Shown here one piece after another: positions 14,283 to 26,600 of a stretch of 64,000 bases of DNA (positions are counted from its first letter, which is position 1; the number at the start of each line of letters is the position of its first letter). The notes beneath the pieces were generated by a model. That model made no database searches. It saw only the letters and a program-made list of their open reading frames with translations, and was not told the origin of the DNA. Made by a program: the position numbers and the translations under genes. This stretch comes from Halichondria panicea (taxonomy: Eukaryota > Porifera > Demospongiae > Suberitida > Halichondriidae), in contig NC_087380.1 of NCBI RefSeq assembly GCF_963675165.1, forward strand, positions 4,455,803 to 4,519,802, written 5' to 3'.

Positions 14283-17200
14283 TCACTCCACTAATTCAAA
14301 CTTGACTTTCCCAGTATCATTGAGATTCTGGATGAGGTTGGTGTTTCCAAACACAGCAGCAGGAGTGTAGACACCACCACTGCAAAGAATGGGAGGAGGG
14401 TTACAATAATGATGCTAAGTTCCCCTAATAAATTGAGTATGAGGAACATACAATCCTGTATATAGTTTTCTGACACACAATTACCGAAGTAATATTATAA
14501 ATAGACAGGTGCAACAATACGGTTGTAGATTTTTGGAGAAAACCTCAAGCATGAAAGAGCCAGCTATTAAAGAATGAAGTCTATAATTATAACCTTGCTG
14601 GTAGTGATTCCTTCTCATTCACAATGCACAGAGCAGACTGTACCAGAATGACAGAAGTAGCTCCATAACCAGGATCTGAACAAGGAATTAGAGAACACCT
14701 ATTATTAAATTATTATCAGAACCAGAAAATGACGTAGACAAATTAATTTACGCTCACCTCCTCCACTAACTTTCACAGTGACCCTCGAGTCAGGGGCAGC
14801 TGTTCTGAAAACACCACATAATTATACAGTCATGAATATTTAACGCACAGCTATAGCCACTTACTTTTCAGCACCAGGAGAGTATCCGTAACCTTCAAGA
14901 GTCACAGAGAAGCTCAGGCCATCAAGCTATCATACAATTAATGCAGCAAGGTGAAATCTAGATCTATAATGTATCTTATAATTACTGTACAATTATTTTA
15001 TTATAGTCAAGTGATTACAATTGTGCAGTAATAGTAATAATTGTACAACACTTACGTCTTCTCTCTTTGGAGTTTGGGCCAGCCCTGCACTGAAGAATTT
15101 TGGATACTATAGTGGAAAAAGCACTGAACTCAAAGTGTATTCATACATCAATGAGCGATTCGACAAAAAAAGAGAGTGTTCACCTTGATTAGCAATTTAA
15201 TGCCCCAGTTAGTCATGGTGAGGATGATAACCGGAATGAAGAGTATCACTGTCCCAATGGCTTGCCAAAATGAGGTAAAACTTATGTAGGGTCGAAACTT
15301 GAACTATAATTATAAGTGCTCAATAAAAAGGAGTTGTTAAAAGTATAAGGCTGTTATAACTTACTGAACTGACTCCCTCATTCTCTTGACGATACCTCAT
15401 GCTTCTGTAAACCTATGTATGGTCAGAACATGCACACAGAGTAATGTACGATGCGGTACATATATAATGGGTGCAAAAAAAATTTAATGGGTGTGAAATC
15501 CCTCTTCTCAATGCTAATATTGATCGACCTTTGACATAATTATAGCTACGTACAATAAAAAGCTCTATACCATGCAGCACTACTTGTTAAAAGACATACC
15601 ACAGCCCTGTCAGATCCCTGAAATGGCCCACACCAACGTTTGACAAATTCACTGTAGAAGAGTGACTTCCTGCAAAAACGAAGCAAAACAAAAGGACTAG
15701 GTACATGCATGTTGTATAGTACAAGGTTTTCAGGACTTTTAATTTTTAAGTTTACACAAAGTGCACATTGGCCCTGCCCATCCACTCCACGTACTAGCCC
15801 CATGGTCATATATCAACCCTACATGTACAAGTAGACCTGCCAATGTGTTTGAGAAAATAAATCGGGACACCTTCACCTGTATTAAGTTGCTATAGCTACT
15901 TGTCTGACCTTGGTGGGGGTTGGTAGGCTGGGAGGGCGAGTGGAGGTAAATTGACTCTCTTGCGAAGCTTCATCAGATTGCTATGGTTATTTAAGCCTCG
16001 TACCAGAGATTCCCATGTCCCGGTGTTGAAATTGAGCTACACACAATTACAAAATTACACCGAGGTAATTCAAAAGAACGATACAAACGTCAAAGAAATT
16101 AATGAACAACCTTTCCCCCATGACATATACACAGGTAGCAATCAGAACGTCATTGTCTCTAGGACTAAATACTCTCACACACTCCACAAGTTAGCTAAAA
16201 TCCAGGCTGTTACAACTAGAATTAAATTAGGATAGAGCCTTGACATGCATGTGATTGTGAGTGCAGAAGGATTATTTTAAAACACATAAGACTCACATTA
16301 CTCCCATGTAGGGTCACATAGCTATCTACATAAGCCAGATCTCCATTAAATGACTTCTGCACCATCAGGGCACCCATGTCATTGGGAATGGAATCAAAGC
16401 CACAGGAGCAGACAATGTACACACCAGCATCACGAGCTTGCTGGTCATACTTGGACTCAATTGTCTCCATATACTACAAACAAAAGCAATAAGTAACAAT
16501 AAATAGCCAGAGGAAGCAGATCTCATGTATCAACGTTACAATTGAGGTAAAGAGCAGGAACATAATTATAGTGCATTATAAATGTGCATGTAGTCTGCAA
16601 TCACAATATACAGCATAACTAAGGCATAAGAAGCTGGAGGACGAATAATTATGTATTATGCTGAGTTACATAATTATTATGCAGCCATTAAAACAATAAT
16701 AATTATAGTCTCATCAGCGATGTCCAATAATTATTACTTACAAATGTCTCCCCAGTGATGTCTACGTAGTTGCATTTTTGGCTGATGCAAGCCTTCACCA
16801 CTGGCTCACCATAGAGCTGATACTGTAGGGAAACATGTGCACATAATTATACATGTAACTACAAGCATAAGATAAATTAATTATAGCGAGGAGACAGCAC
16901 ACCAATTGCTTACAGGTCCTACACAGTCGATGATGACTGTGGCATCGGCACACATGGCCTCCAACGAGTCCTGATCACTCACATCTGCCACCAGCACATC
17001 AATGCCCTCTATACCAGACTCTGAGAGAAAATAAAGAGACTATCAACAATTATAAGTAACAGCACGAAGTAAACAGTAAACAGAAGAAAATGAAGAAGTT
17101 GCTAGAGAATCTAGACAAACTGCACAAGCTTAGTTGGCTCAGCAATCAGTGTTCAGGCCAATCAGAGTCAGGTGAAATTGTTTCTACAAAAGAGTTGCAA

Positions 17201-17945
17201 AACAGAAGTGATCCTCTTTAATAATAATTATTATGGCCAGGGGCTAAATTTACAACAACTTACTGGCAAATGTAACAGTCAAAATGAGAGCTACATAAAC
17301 TGCAAAAATTCAAACTGCCTAGTGGGAATTATTAATGAGCCACACCTTCAACACTTTAAAAGAAGTTTGTATGAATCTGATTGTCAAATTGGGCTGCAAC
17401 ATTTTTGAGAAAAAACCTGAGGTTCCCAACCCTTCACACATGTACAGGGCCCAACTATTATGCACCTATCAATGTGTTGCCCCACTACCCCCCCCCCCCC
17501 CCGGTACATACGGGGGGAATTTGATCTAATTTGACCTGAAATGTTGGCCCCATACTGGGGGATTTGAACCTGGCTTTGCGTAGTAAAGACTCTTTTATAA
17601 CCTGTTTTGATGTGTGCAACTGCTTGGGGCTCAAAAATCCTCTGTACTGGGGGATTTGAACACAGAATCCTCCCCCATCAGGGGGAATTTGACCTGAGGT
17701 AAGGTCAAATCCCCCATATAAGCCCGACCCCTCCTGGGGGGGGGGGGGCGACACATTGATAGGTGCATTATTTTCATACCATTTAAAACAGCTTGAACTT
17801 TGCTCTTATTTCTCCCAGCCACTGCCCACTTGAGACCTCCGCTTGTAGCTAATCTTTGAAGCTCTTCAGCAACAAACTGACCTGTGAAGCCAGTAACACC
17901 AAACACAATCACGTCGTATTTCCTTGGGGCATCCTCAGCTTCCAT
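14283..17945 (-). CDS. SCCPDH: Saccharopine dehydrogenase-like oxidoreductase (SCCPDH)
   Basis: Thirteen exons read right to left: 17780-17945, 16914-17020, 16742-16822, 16297-16473, 15909-16036, 15600-15669, 15365-15412, 15184-15303, 15056-15106, 14865-14926, 14758-14804, 14594-14675, 14283-14379. Lengths total 1,236 bases, giving 411 residues (human 429). The N terminus carries the NAD(P)-binding Rossmann signature GVTGFTG at residues 16-22. Further conserved blocks are DCVGPYQLYGEPVVKAC, GFDSIPNDMG and GTWES. A hydrophobic stretch (IGTVILFIPVIILT, in exon 8) matches the membrane/lipid-droplet-associated segment of the family. The C terminus has GGVYTPAAVF. The substrate is unknown; the family resembles lysine-pathway saccharopine dehydrogenase but lacks proof of that reaction. 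Exon 7 uses the acceptor ACATAG at 15413-15418; the CAG seven bases further in would break the frame. Head-to-head with the SLC7 gene. Confidence 0.95.
17461..17767. mobile_element. 307-bp MITE in SCCPDH intron 1, TTA target duplication
   Basis: Terminal inverted repeats TGCACCTATCAATGTGTTGC and the reverse complement GATAGGTGCA enclose long C and G runs (17489-17502 and 17737-17748) that also pair with each other. TTA flanks both ends, which suits the PIF/Harbinger type. No coding capacity is seen. Confidence 0.8.
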
Positions 17946-18150
17946 TATGAAAACAAACTGCCAAATATAATATTCTTATTAATCTTGACTTGACTGAACA
18001 GCTAGCTAGCTGCACTTTGCTGGGTGTGGTTTGGGGAGTTCAATTACACATACTACGTGCATGTGGCCCATACTAGCTATAAATGTGGCCTGTGTTTTTT
18101 TATTAAACAAAAGCTGGATCAAAGCAGAATCATATCGATATTCAACAATT
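17946..18150. promoter_or_regulatory. Shared divergent promoter region, SCCPDH / SLC7
   Basis: Only 205 bases separate the two start codons (17945 minus, 18151 plus). Both genes must share this region or carry promoters inside the neighbour's 5' end. No TATA box is convincing. An upstream in-frame ATG for the transporter exists at 18031, but 18151 is preferred because transporter homology and a hydrophilic N terminus begin there. Confidence 0.6.
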
Positions 18151-21061
18151 ATGGAACAATCTGGTGTATTAAGCTCAAACATTGAGGGTGAGGTAAAAGA
18201 AAGTAAACACGGCACACATGAACATCCTAAACGTATCGGCAAACCGACAGTCACCCTAAGGAAAGAGTTAGGTATTGTCAGTGGTGTTGGACTGATATTT
18301 GGAAATGTCATTGGTTCAGGAATCTTCATTACTACAAGCAGTATCCTGGGTTATACCCAATCATTTGGGCTGACCCTGATAGCATGGGTAGTGGGGGGAC
18401 TGATAGCTTTGATTGGAAGCCTGTGCTACTGCGAGCTTGGTACAATGATTCAGAAGTCTGGAAGTGAGTATGCGTACATACTGGAGGCCTATTCATTTAG
18501 GCGAAAGAATAAATATTTGAGGACTGTTGGTGAAATGCTAGCGTTTACAAATGTGTGGTATGATTTTCTGGTTGGAAATCCTGCTTCTTTGGCAATACCG
18601 TTGCTGACGTTTGGAAACTATCTCTGCCGTCCATTTTTCATTGGATGCCCTGAACTTCCAGTTTTACCAGTGAAGCTAATTGCTCTGGCAGCTCTCAGTA
18701 AGTTGATACCCTCACAATTATTGAACATGTATAAATATACGATATTGCTTTAATAGTTATGTCAACACTGGTGAACATCTACAGTGTGAAGTGGGCCAAT
18801 AGAGTGTCTAACTGGCTCTCTTTTCTCAAGTTTATCTCTCTGGCTTTTATTGTTGTGTTAGGAATCTATCACATTATTGCCAACAGTGAGCTGTACTGGT
18901 ATACCGTATTACTAGAATGGTTTTGTTTTATTTTGCAAAGCGATCAAAATTCGCTTATGTTTGATGCAATAGTAATACGGTAATTTACAATACGGTAATA
19001 ATTTGTACCCCCTAGGATGCTTCTCTTCTGATGCCAGCTCACCATTTAATGGAGCAACTAAAGACATAAGCAGCATTGCCCTTGCTCTATATGGTGTCAT
19101 GTATGCTTACGATGGATGGTAAGCCACCTACTTGTCACAGTATTTTGTCACTGTAAGGATTCTCCTCAAGGGATGCTTTGAATATGATGCAAGAAGAAGT
19201 AAAAGACATTGAAAGGTGTATCACACTCACTAGAACTACTACTATAATCGTTTGGCTCTAGTGTACAGTATTGTACATGCATTTGATTGCGTAACCGGGA
19301 TTTACCGTAAGTATATCCTTTTCTCTTCAGAGTACTACCGCGTGCAATTCTTATTGCTATCCCACTGGTAGTTCTCTCATATGTTGCTGTTAATGTGGCA
19401 TTCTTTGCTGTGCTCAGCTATGAGGAAATTGAGAGTTCAGAAGCTGTTGGATTGGTATGTGCATGTGTTTAACTGTTTGTAACAAATTCTCCTGCATAAT
19501 AATTATTGTAATGTGCAGGTGTTTGCAAATGCAGTAATTGGAAATGCAGGATTGATAATCGTTCCTTTCATGGTTGCTTTAGCTACCTTCAGTTCTGCAC
19601 ATGTGTCTCTCTTGTCTCAATCTAGGTGAGACGTAAATATTCCACCACCTGTGATTGTTGTCTGTATTCTAAAACTCTTCTTCAATTGACCACATATACG
19701 TACATGTAGGAAGCTGTTTGTATCTTCAAGAGATGGAATAATGCCAGAATGTCTAGCTGGAGTTCATATTACTCATCGGACACCTATTCCAGCAGTTTTG
19801 TGTGTGGTGAGTTCAAATATCAAAGTATAAAACTTACAACTAGTAACAGTGTTTATAATTGTATGTGGGGCCATGGTTTAAGTTTGTGATAGGAACGTTA
19901 AAGTGCTGTGAGATGAAGTACCGATAAGTGGGTTGTTGTTATTGTTGCGCACTGTACTGTAGCTCTGATGCCTTGGTGGAGGCGCAAAGCTTTATGACAT
20001 GCAGCTATAGCAATTTAAGTACACACAATGACATGCATGTTGACTTATTTTTTACATTTGCTGTGAAATGTTGCTGTGAACAATGGTGCAAATGAGTGAG
20101 TATATTGACCATGATTGTTGCTAAAAAGGATGCCAAAAGTTCACAATGATTATTAATGACTGAAACGCATGCAGTCAGTTTTGTAGCTATTTTTTCAGCT
20201 ACCAATGGCTAGCGTTATAGTGCAGAGTAACTACTAAGTAGACTAGCTACGTTATATCAACAGATTTTGCTACGTACGAATCTGAAAGAAGTATTAAAGC
20301 AAAACTAGTCATAACTCGCAAATCCACAAATTGAAATCGAAAAAAACGTTACTAGAAGCCTATAGAAACTCTTCTTTGCACTTCATTTTATCCTTAAACA
20401 GTTATAGCAGTAGACACACACAAACACACTACTGTATACCTCGCTTGTGCATATGCACACTGTGGAATAATAATTACTGCAAAACCTGATATGCAACTAC
20501 AACGTTCCAATTGCACACATACAGAGCATCTTCTCAGCTATACTAATTTGCATCGGAACCATCGACCAGATCATTAATGCATTCGTTGCAACGGTTTGGT
20601 TTTTTTATGGTCTGGCCATTGTTGGAATATTTATAATGAGGCTTACAGAGCCAGAGAGAAATCGACCTTTTAAGGTATGTATTTATGTACTTGACCTACC
20701 ATGTACAGCCGCACTCATGTCAAGTTGATTACCGCTTCTTAGGTATGGTTAATCCTTCCCATGTTCATGGTGTTGGCCATTGGTTTCTTAGTGGTTATGC
20801 CACTTCTTCAAAATGCTGTTCCTCAGTTGATAGCCTTCGGAGCAACTTTCTTGGGAATTCCAGTGTATTTCGTTCTAGTAATGGAATCACCGTGGAAAAT
20901 ACGACCGAAGATAATGGACAAATTTTCAGGTTAGTAGTAGATCTAGCCGGGGAAGCCAGAATGTGTAGAACTCGACTAATCATTCTGTTTACATGGCTAT
21001 ATAAATTGGTACAGGCTTTGATGAACGAGGATACCTAAAGTACAAACTAATATTTGGATAA
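18151..21061 (+). CDS. SLC7-family (LAT / b0,+AT-like) amino-acid transporter light chain
   Basis: Ten exons: 18151-18697, 18757-18885, 19016-19118, 19171-19215, 19331-19454, 19519-19625, 19710-19806, 20525-20674, 20743-20929, 21015-21061; 1,536 bases, 511 residues. This is a polytopic plasma-membrane exchanger of the APC superfamily. The substrate-binding unwound helix 1 motif GSG is at residues 55-57 (GNVIGSGIFI). ELGTMIQKSG, YAYDGW and LPRAILIAIP are further family blocks. Cys166 in the helix 3-4 loop (FFIGC) sits where LAT and b0,+AT light chains form the disulfide to their SLC3 heavy chain. The loop sequence is closest in feel to SLC7A9, but I would not assign an ortholog. Exon 4 uses the CTCAAG acceptor at 19165-19170 to keep frame. 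Intron 2 is mostly one 81-bp MITE; intron 7 holds a family A MITE. Confidence 0.93.
18902..18982. mobile_element. 81-bp TACCGTATTAC foldback (family D) inside SLC7 intron 2
   Basis: The ends TACCGTATTACTAG and AGTAATACGGTA are inverted. The interior TTTTGCAAAGCGATCAAAATTCGC is a shortened version of the elements at 57684-57880 and 60563-60779. It accounts for 81 of the intron's 130 bases. Confidence 0.75.
19961..20470 (+). mobile_element. Family A MITE in SLC7 intron 7
   Basis: Begins with GATGCCTTGGTGGAGG, carries the family landmarks (AAAAAGGATGCCAAAAGTT, TAGCGTTATAGTGCAGAG, GCCTATAGAAACTCTT) and ends with ACTGTATACCTCGCTTGTGCAT. It lies in the 718-base intron between exons 7 and 8. No open frame of note. 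Confidence 0.75.
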
Positions 21062-21424
21062 GTACCCTGATTTGGACTAATTTCAAACGTCTTTTCCACA
21101 ACCACAAGCTGATCTAGCTATAGTGTACATCATTTTAATTGTCAGTATGTATAGAGTCCTGTAGGCACCCCTAACGTTTTATTTGTGGCAGTCTCGAGTC
21201 CATTAGTCTGTGTATGCTGAGCTAGTATGGCTACTAAATTGCTGGGTTTAAAGATCCTAGTAACTTTAACAGCTAGTGGCAGACTTTTTGTCATCAAAGC
21301 TTCGTAAGCAAAAACTACGAAATTGGAAGCATAAAGGGAAAGTAATTCGGTGAATCTAAGAGAGGAGTGTGTACTTTAAAATATGCTAATATTTTATTTA
21401 TGGCTTGCATTATTTAAAACAACC

Positions 21425-22400
21425 GTGGGTGCTGATGCCTCGGTGGAGATGCCAAAGCTACATAACATAAAGTTACTAATAGCTTTAAAATTTTATACAC
21501 ACATCTAGAGCACTAAAGTGCAAACGTAGCTAGCGTTCTAGTGCAGAGCTAACTACTAAGTAGAGTAGCAACACTCCATGGACAAGTTTTGCTACGCAAT
21601 TTTCTGAAAAGGCTGCAATGGCATTCCAAGTAAGCAAAACTAGGCATAACTCTAGAACCAGAGATTGAAGAGAGAGGGATATGAAACTTGATGACGTGTA
21701 CATACAATCCGTGTTGCCCAAAATGGGCGTGGCACATTGTCTTTACTGCAAGTTCTATGTAAAATCATGTAAAATACTTTGTGGGACTGTATCTCTGGAC
21801 TTGCTGCTACATATAGCAAGAGTGGACCTTTGGGAAGTGTAACAGCTCCTCAGCTAAGAGCCAAGAGACAGCATGTTCGATCACTTCAACTTTTTTGACC
21901 TCTTGTACTTGTCCTGGAGCAAAATTTTACAAATTGTACACTAAAAATCGATTATACTTTCAGCATCAGAGCGATCTAGCCTTTGAGACAGGCACAAGTA
22001 CATAGAATACATAGCTAACATTAAAACTCATCACTGAACCATCTTATGAAAACCAACTTGCTTTCTGCTACAGTCTAGTATAGCCAATAAACCAGGGAAT
22101 CTGGCGTTCTGGATTTTATTGCCACCAAATATATTTTAAAACAATCTGTGGCTAGTCAATTATATGATCACAATACTTCAAGTGAGTCATCCAGCTTCCC
22201 ATGAAACCGCCATTTTTATAGCAACACGGAGTGCCTAAACTTTTTACTCTGTTTTAACATTGAGCACATAAGCTCACGTGATCTAGTTTCATATCCCCTT
22301 CTCTTCAATCTCTGCTAGAACGAAGTAATATTTTGCAAATCCACGAATACGCATCCGACTAGAAGCCTATAGAAACTCTTACTTGCACTTTATTGATCAG
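21425..22400 (+). mobile_element. Family A MITE, split by a nested element
   Basis: The left part (about 21425-21658) begins GTGCTGATGCCTCGGTGG. The right part (22315-22400) continues with the family's GAACGAAG, TTTTGCAAATCCACGAAT and GCCTATAGAAACTCTTACTT. Joined across the insert, the order matches intact copies at 36595-37150 and 39533-40435. The 3' end stops at the TTGATC point without the usual terminal block, so this copy is also 3' truncated. Confidence 0.8.
21659..22314. mobile_element. 656-bp nested transposon, 30-bp inverted repeats, 7-bp target duplication
   Basis: The ends CAGAGATTGAAGAGA and TCTTCAATCTCTG pair over about 30 bases (ATGAAACT lies inside both). CTAGAAC flanks both sides at 21652-21658 and 22315-22321. 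The CAGAG terminus suggests the hAT group, which normally makes 8-bp duplications; only seven bases match here. No transposase is encoded, so it is non-autonomous. Confidence 0.85.
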
Positions 22401-23532
22401 GCAAGGGTGTAATACAAGTCATACAGTCCCTTCCGTGCTATTTATGTTTATTACATGGTCGCGTAGCCTCATGATCTGGTAAGGGGTCCTCGTGATATAA
22501 ATAATACTTACAGACTGAATCCAAGGTCTCTATGGGATAATTATTGAGGGTTGCATCTTGGCTATAGAGGCACCTAGCTATAAACTTCGAGGCACAGACA
22601 TTAAAGTAATATAATTATTAGGGCAATAAAAGTACATAGGGCATGTAAACCTTTTGAGAATGGTATTGCTGCCACTACAGGTGGCAATACCATATTTTTT
22701 CTTAACTCTTAATCACTCTTGTAATCAAACACATTACACTAATTCCTTTTGTTGACAGGTTCTTTGACTGTCTTTGTGAACAGTCTGCTTGTAACGAAGT
22801 CTTCTCGAGTAATAAAAAAAACCATTTGATAATTTCATATAATTATTTTTGGTTGTTGGATCACACTTTTACCATGTTTAAATCATTATTTTTTACCATT
22901 AATTTTTATGAGTTGACCAAGCTCGTAATACCTGCTACGTAGACTCTCGCTATTCTAGCTCTCTGAAGTACGCCACCTCAATTAATACAACCGGCCATTA
23001 ATTTGGTTTGACACGGATTGCTATAATTATAGCTAGATCGATGTTTACTCACAAAACTCACCCTCACCCGGCGGCCACTCGCTATTGCGTATAATTATAC
23101 TGGCTGCCCCAAACAAGGTTTTTAATACTGCCAGAAAAGGCACATCGTGATCATTCACTTTATAATTGATTTCAGTATTATGTGGAAGGTGACGAGATGG
23201 GTGTAGCCAAGCGTATGTGCTGATAATTCCTGCATGTCCTCTTGTACAAGAAATTGTACTTGAGAATAACAAAATAATTATGCTGCAATAATTATACATG
23301 TATACCTTGAGCGCTGTTCATGCTTGGTTTCGATCAGTGCCTTATGCATGCATGCATGGTATATATCTGCTTCTTCGTTGGGGGTTGACATGTACCATGT
23401 CCATAATTATGCTACTCTACTTTAGATGTACGTAAGAATTATTTGGATGGTTTACGAGTAGGCCCTGTGCCAAATATTCAAAAATGTTACCTATTCTTTT
23501 CGCTTCATCAGCCTGTTATCAAATAATTTTTT

Positions 23533-23538
23533 TTTATT
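23533..23538 (-). terminator. Candidate poly(A) signal for RCL1
   Basis: TTTATT on the plus strand reads AATAAA on the gene strand, about 105 bases past the stop codon. Confidence 0.45.
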
Positions 23539-23642
23539 AATGACACCTAATTATCATTATTTTGATATGTACTATAATAATAGCTACATACATAGCAGCG
23601 AACAAGATCAAAATCCAAGAGAATGTATGTTCAAAGCATGAA

Positions 23643-26600
23643 TTACAATATGCCTTTGCTAAAGTTAGAGAACCCAATCCCTACACATGAAAGTGACACA
23701 ATCTGCCTACTCACACAGTCCTCACTGTCACCATTACTTTCTTCCATTCCAAGCTCCTCCACTTTGCCCTCCACTTTGTATGCCAACTGAAAGAAATCTT
23801 TTATGTGCCGAAGAAATTGTGTACTGCATGGGAGAACAGTATTATTAATATCATGCTCTAAACCGAACTCTTGCACTGAAGCGCTTCGTCTAAACATTAT
23901 CTTAACAAGGGTGTTTTCTATTTCAGAGCTACGATTTTCCAACACACATAACTCCGAGGCTAGCGGGTATATATTAGTCGTCTGGATTGTGATTTCTAAG
24001 CCTGCTCACCTGGAGATGCCACAGCGCTGTGTTTACAGCATGGATAGCCTCACACAACAAGTTATAGTGGTAGATCTTGGTTATCGAATAAAAGCAAGCA
24101 AAAGCTAAGAAGCTTGAACTTGCACGTTGTCTGCAGGGCTAACTAGTCTCGAATAAAGGTTAAACTACACGTTGGCTGCAGGGTTTACAAGCAATAGAAG
24201 CAACATGCGGCCCGTATTTTGCAACTGAGGCGATCCTGTACTATACAAACAATGGAAAAGGGTCACTGTACACAACTATAGTTGCTGCTTTGCTGCCAGA
24301 ACATAATTATCAGGACAATGTTTCTAAGACTCCAGGCTTCTTTACTGTGTAGTCCACAGTGCATGTCTCACGCGACACTAAAACACCGTTCACAGCCTCT
24401 AGTCTCCCTTAGTTTTATTGCTTTAGTTACTGTGCTAGCCATGCAAGCTCAATACATTTACTGTATATCACTACCTGATTTCTATAGATCTTTAACCAGC
24501 AAGGGTTTGCACTGTAGTGCTCTAGTTTGGTATAACTATGTGTTTGTACGTGATTGAATTCGTGTGAAAACAATAAATAATTTGAAAAAGAAATAATTAA
24601 AAATAATTGAAAGGCCCTTTTTGCTCAATCGATCATTAATAAGTAAAGTCAGCATGCATTTTGGTAAAATGGCTAATTGCTTACCTATACTCAGTAAGCT
24701 CTCCTAGTTGAATCTTAGAGACGTCTTTTTGCCCCAAAGCCATGAACAACAAAGGAATCACCTGACAAACACTGTCTGCACATCCACCCTGTAACAAGAG
24801 AACCTGGTATGTTTTCATGCAGGGATAATGAGACCAAAATCTCGACTGACAACGACTAAGATGGTAATTTTCGTGGGGTTGAACAGCAGTGAGTTTTTGT
24901 GAATAAAAAACATGCACTCCGATAAATAACACCAACGTTTTCGTGGGTAAAATTTTGTCGAAGTTAGATTAACCACGAAAAGTACCCGCTATACAGTCAG
25001 ACACTTTCCATGAGAACAGTGTCTGACAAATAAATTTTACATGATCATGCACTGGGGCTACGGCAATTAGCAGGACTGTACTGTGTATATCTAGCATCTA
25101 TTGATGCGAGTTATAGTCTTTCAATAAGCTAACTACATGCAATCTTTATTTTACAAATTAATGTATAATTATTATAATGCCTCAGAGCAGAAGAGGCAGG
25201 AAATTAATGTGTCATACGTCATATGACAATGGAATGTGTGCCAGTGGCATACAATGTTTATATGCTAGGCTCTTGACCTTTAACCTTTCCTAGTGTATAT
25301 AGCTAATGGTACAGTGGAACCTCCATAAAAGTAACGGACACGATTGGGGAGCAGCCTTTTGGTTATACAGAGGTGGGAGGTTTGTGATTGCCTTCTTGCT
25401 GCAAATGAATCTTGGAGCTTTGCTAACTGCTTCTTTGGCTCATACAAGCTTAAAAGGCTGTAGGGAAAAGCTACAGCTAGACTTTCACGATTGTGCAAAA
25501 AAGAATGCAATAATTTTCTGCTAATTCTGGGTGTGGCTGTCCGTTCTGAGAAATTATTTTCCATTGCTAAAGCTGATCAGGGACTAGAAAGCTACTCGTT
25601 ATACGGAGTATAGAGAGGTGGTCGCTCCTGAGAGGTTGCTTTATACATTGAAGTCATTGTAGTTTCAATCCGGACCTGAGCTTTTGGTCGTTATATAGCG
25701 TGTGGTTGCTCTTCGGAGGTGGTCGTTATAATGGAGGTTCCACTGTAGATCTACTGTTGTGCTCTCTAGCAAGCCCACATCACTTTCTAGTAATCTCGAA
25801 CATGTAAACTGCATGGTATGGAAGACGGCAACTAATCTGAGTTAACCTCCCTAGACTGCTCTCCATAGTAGCCTATGTACAGTGAAAAATACAAGGTTTG
25901 ATGGTGAATTTCAAGCTATTGAGCCGGGATCCCACTGGGATCACTGATCCATTAGTTAGTATCCTTTCACTACATGATAGCTAAATTTTAGAGAAAATAA
26001 CCGTGGGATCACTGCTGTTTTGGCTGCTTGAACATCTGCACTTTTCACTCACAAATCCTTGTCTAAATCTTTGCGGTTAAACCTAGATCGTTAATTACTG
26101 AGGCGCACGTGATGTGTGTCCTACCTCCTCTGGCCAAAGAGTTTAACTGCATGTAAACCACACCTATGGATTTACAGCCGCACCCCTCTGCACGTCATGT
26201 AGATACATACAAAATCGATGCACAAGCGTGCTCGTGTGTCAAAATAGATACATGTATAAGACAATTAACAGAGAATGACTGACCACAATTTAAAACACGT
26301 ATACATTACTGTCGTACCTTTACTATTTCTTCAATGAGAGAAGATACTGCCTGTGCACCCAGCTCTTCAGGTAAAACAGCAGATAGTTTGTTGTCAGAAG
26401 CCAGCCAGTGAGCTTCTCCTGCATACATGACTTTCGTCGTGGATTCAGCAATCAGAGTTATACCATAGCCAGGAGACCTATGTAGATCAGAAAGTATACA
26501 ACATAACAAATTACCGACTGTTTCAAATCAACCCCCATGCAGGAGGGCCTGTCTTTAACGGTAAAAATCAGAAGCGTCTTGGTCAAATAAACAAACTTGC

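Larger units (their letters stand above)
21062..23642. other. SLC7-RCL1 spacer without genes
   Basis: No coding signal on either strand. It contains a family A MITE interrupted by a 656-bp insert (listed separately), then about 22400-22930 of unremarkable AT-rich sequence, and a family J repeat at 22938-23120 (TAGACTCTCGCTATTC end; related to 35571-35926). Confidence 0.6.

Noticed and set aside
17489-17748. Long C and G runs as a possible quadruplex regulator of SCCPDH
   Set aside because: They are the paired interior of a MITE with TTA duplication, which explains them sufficiently.
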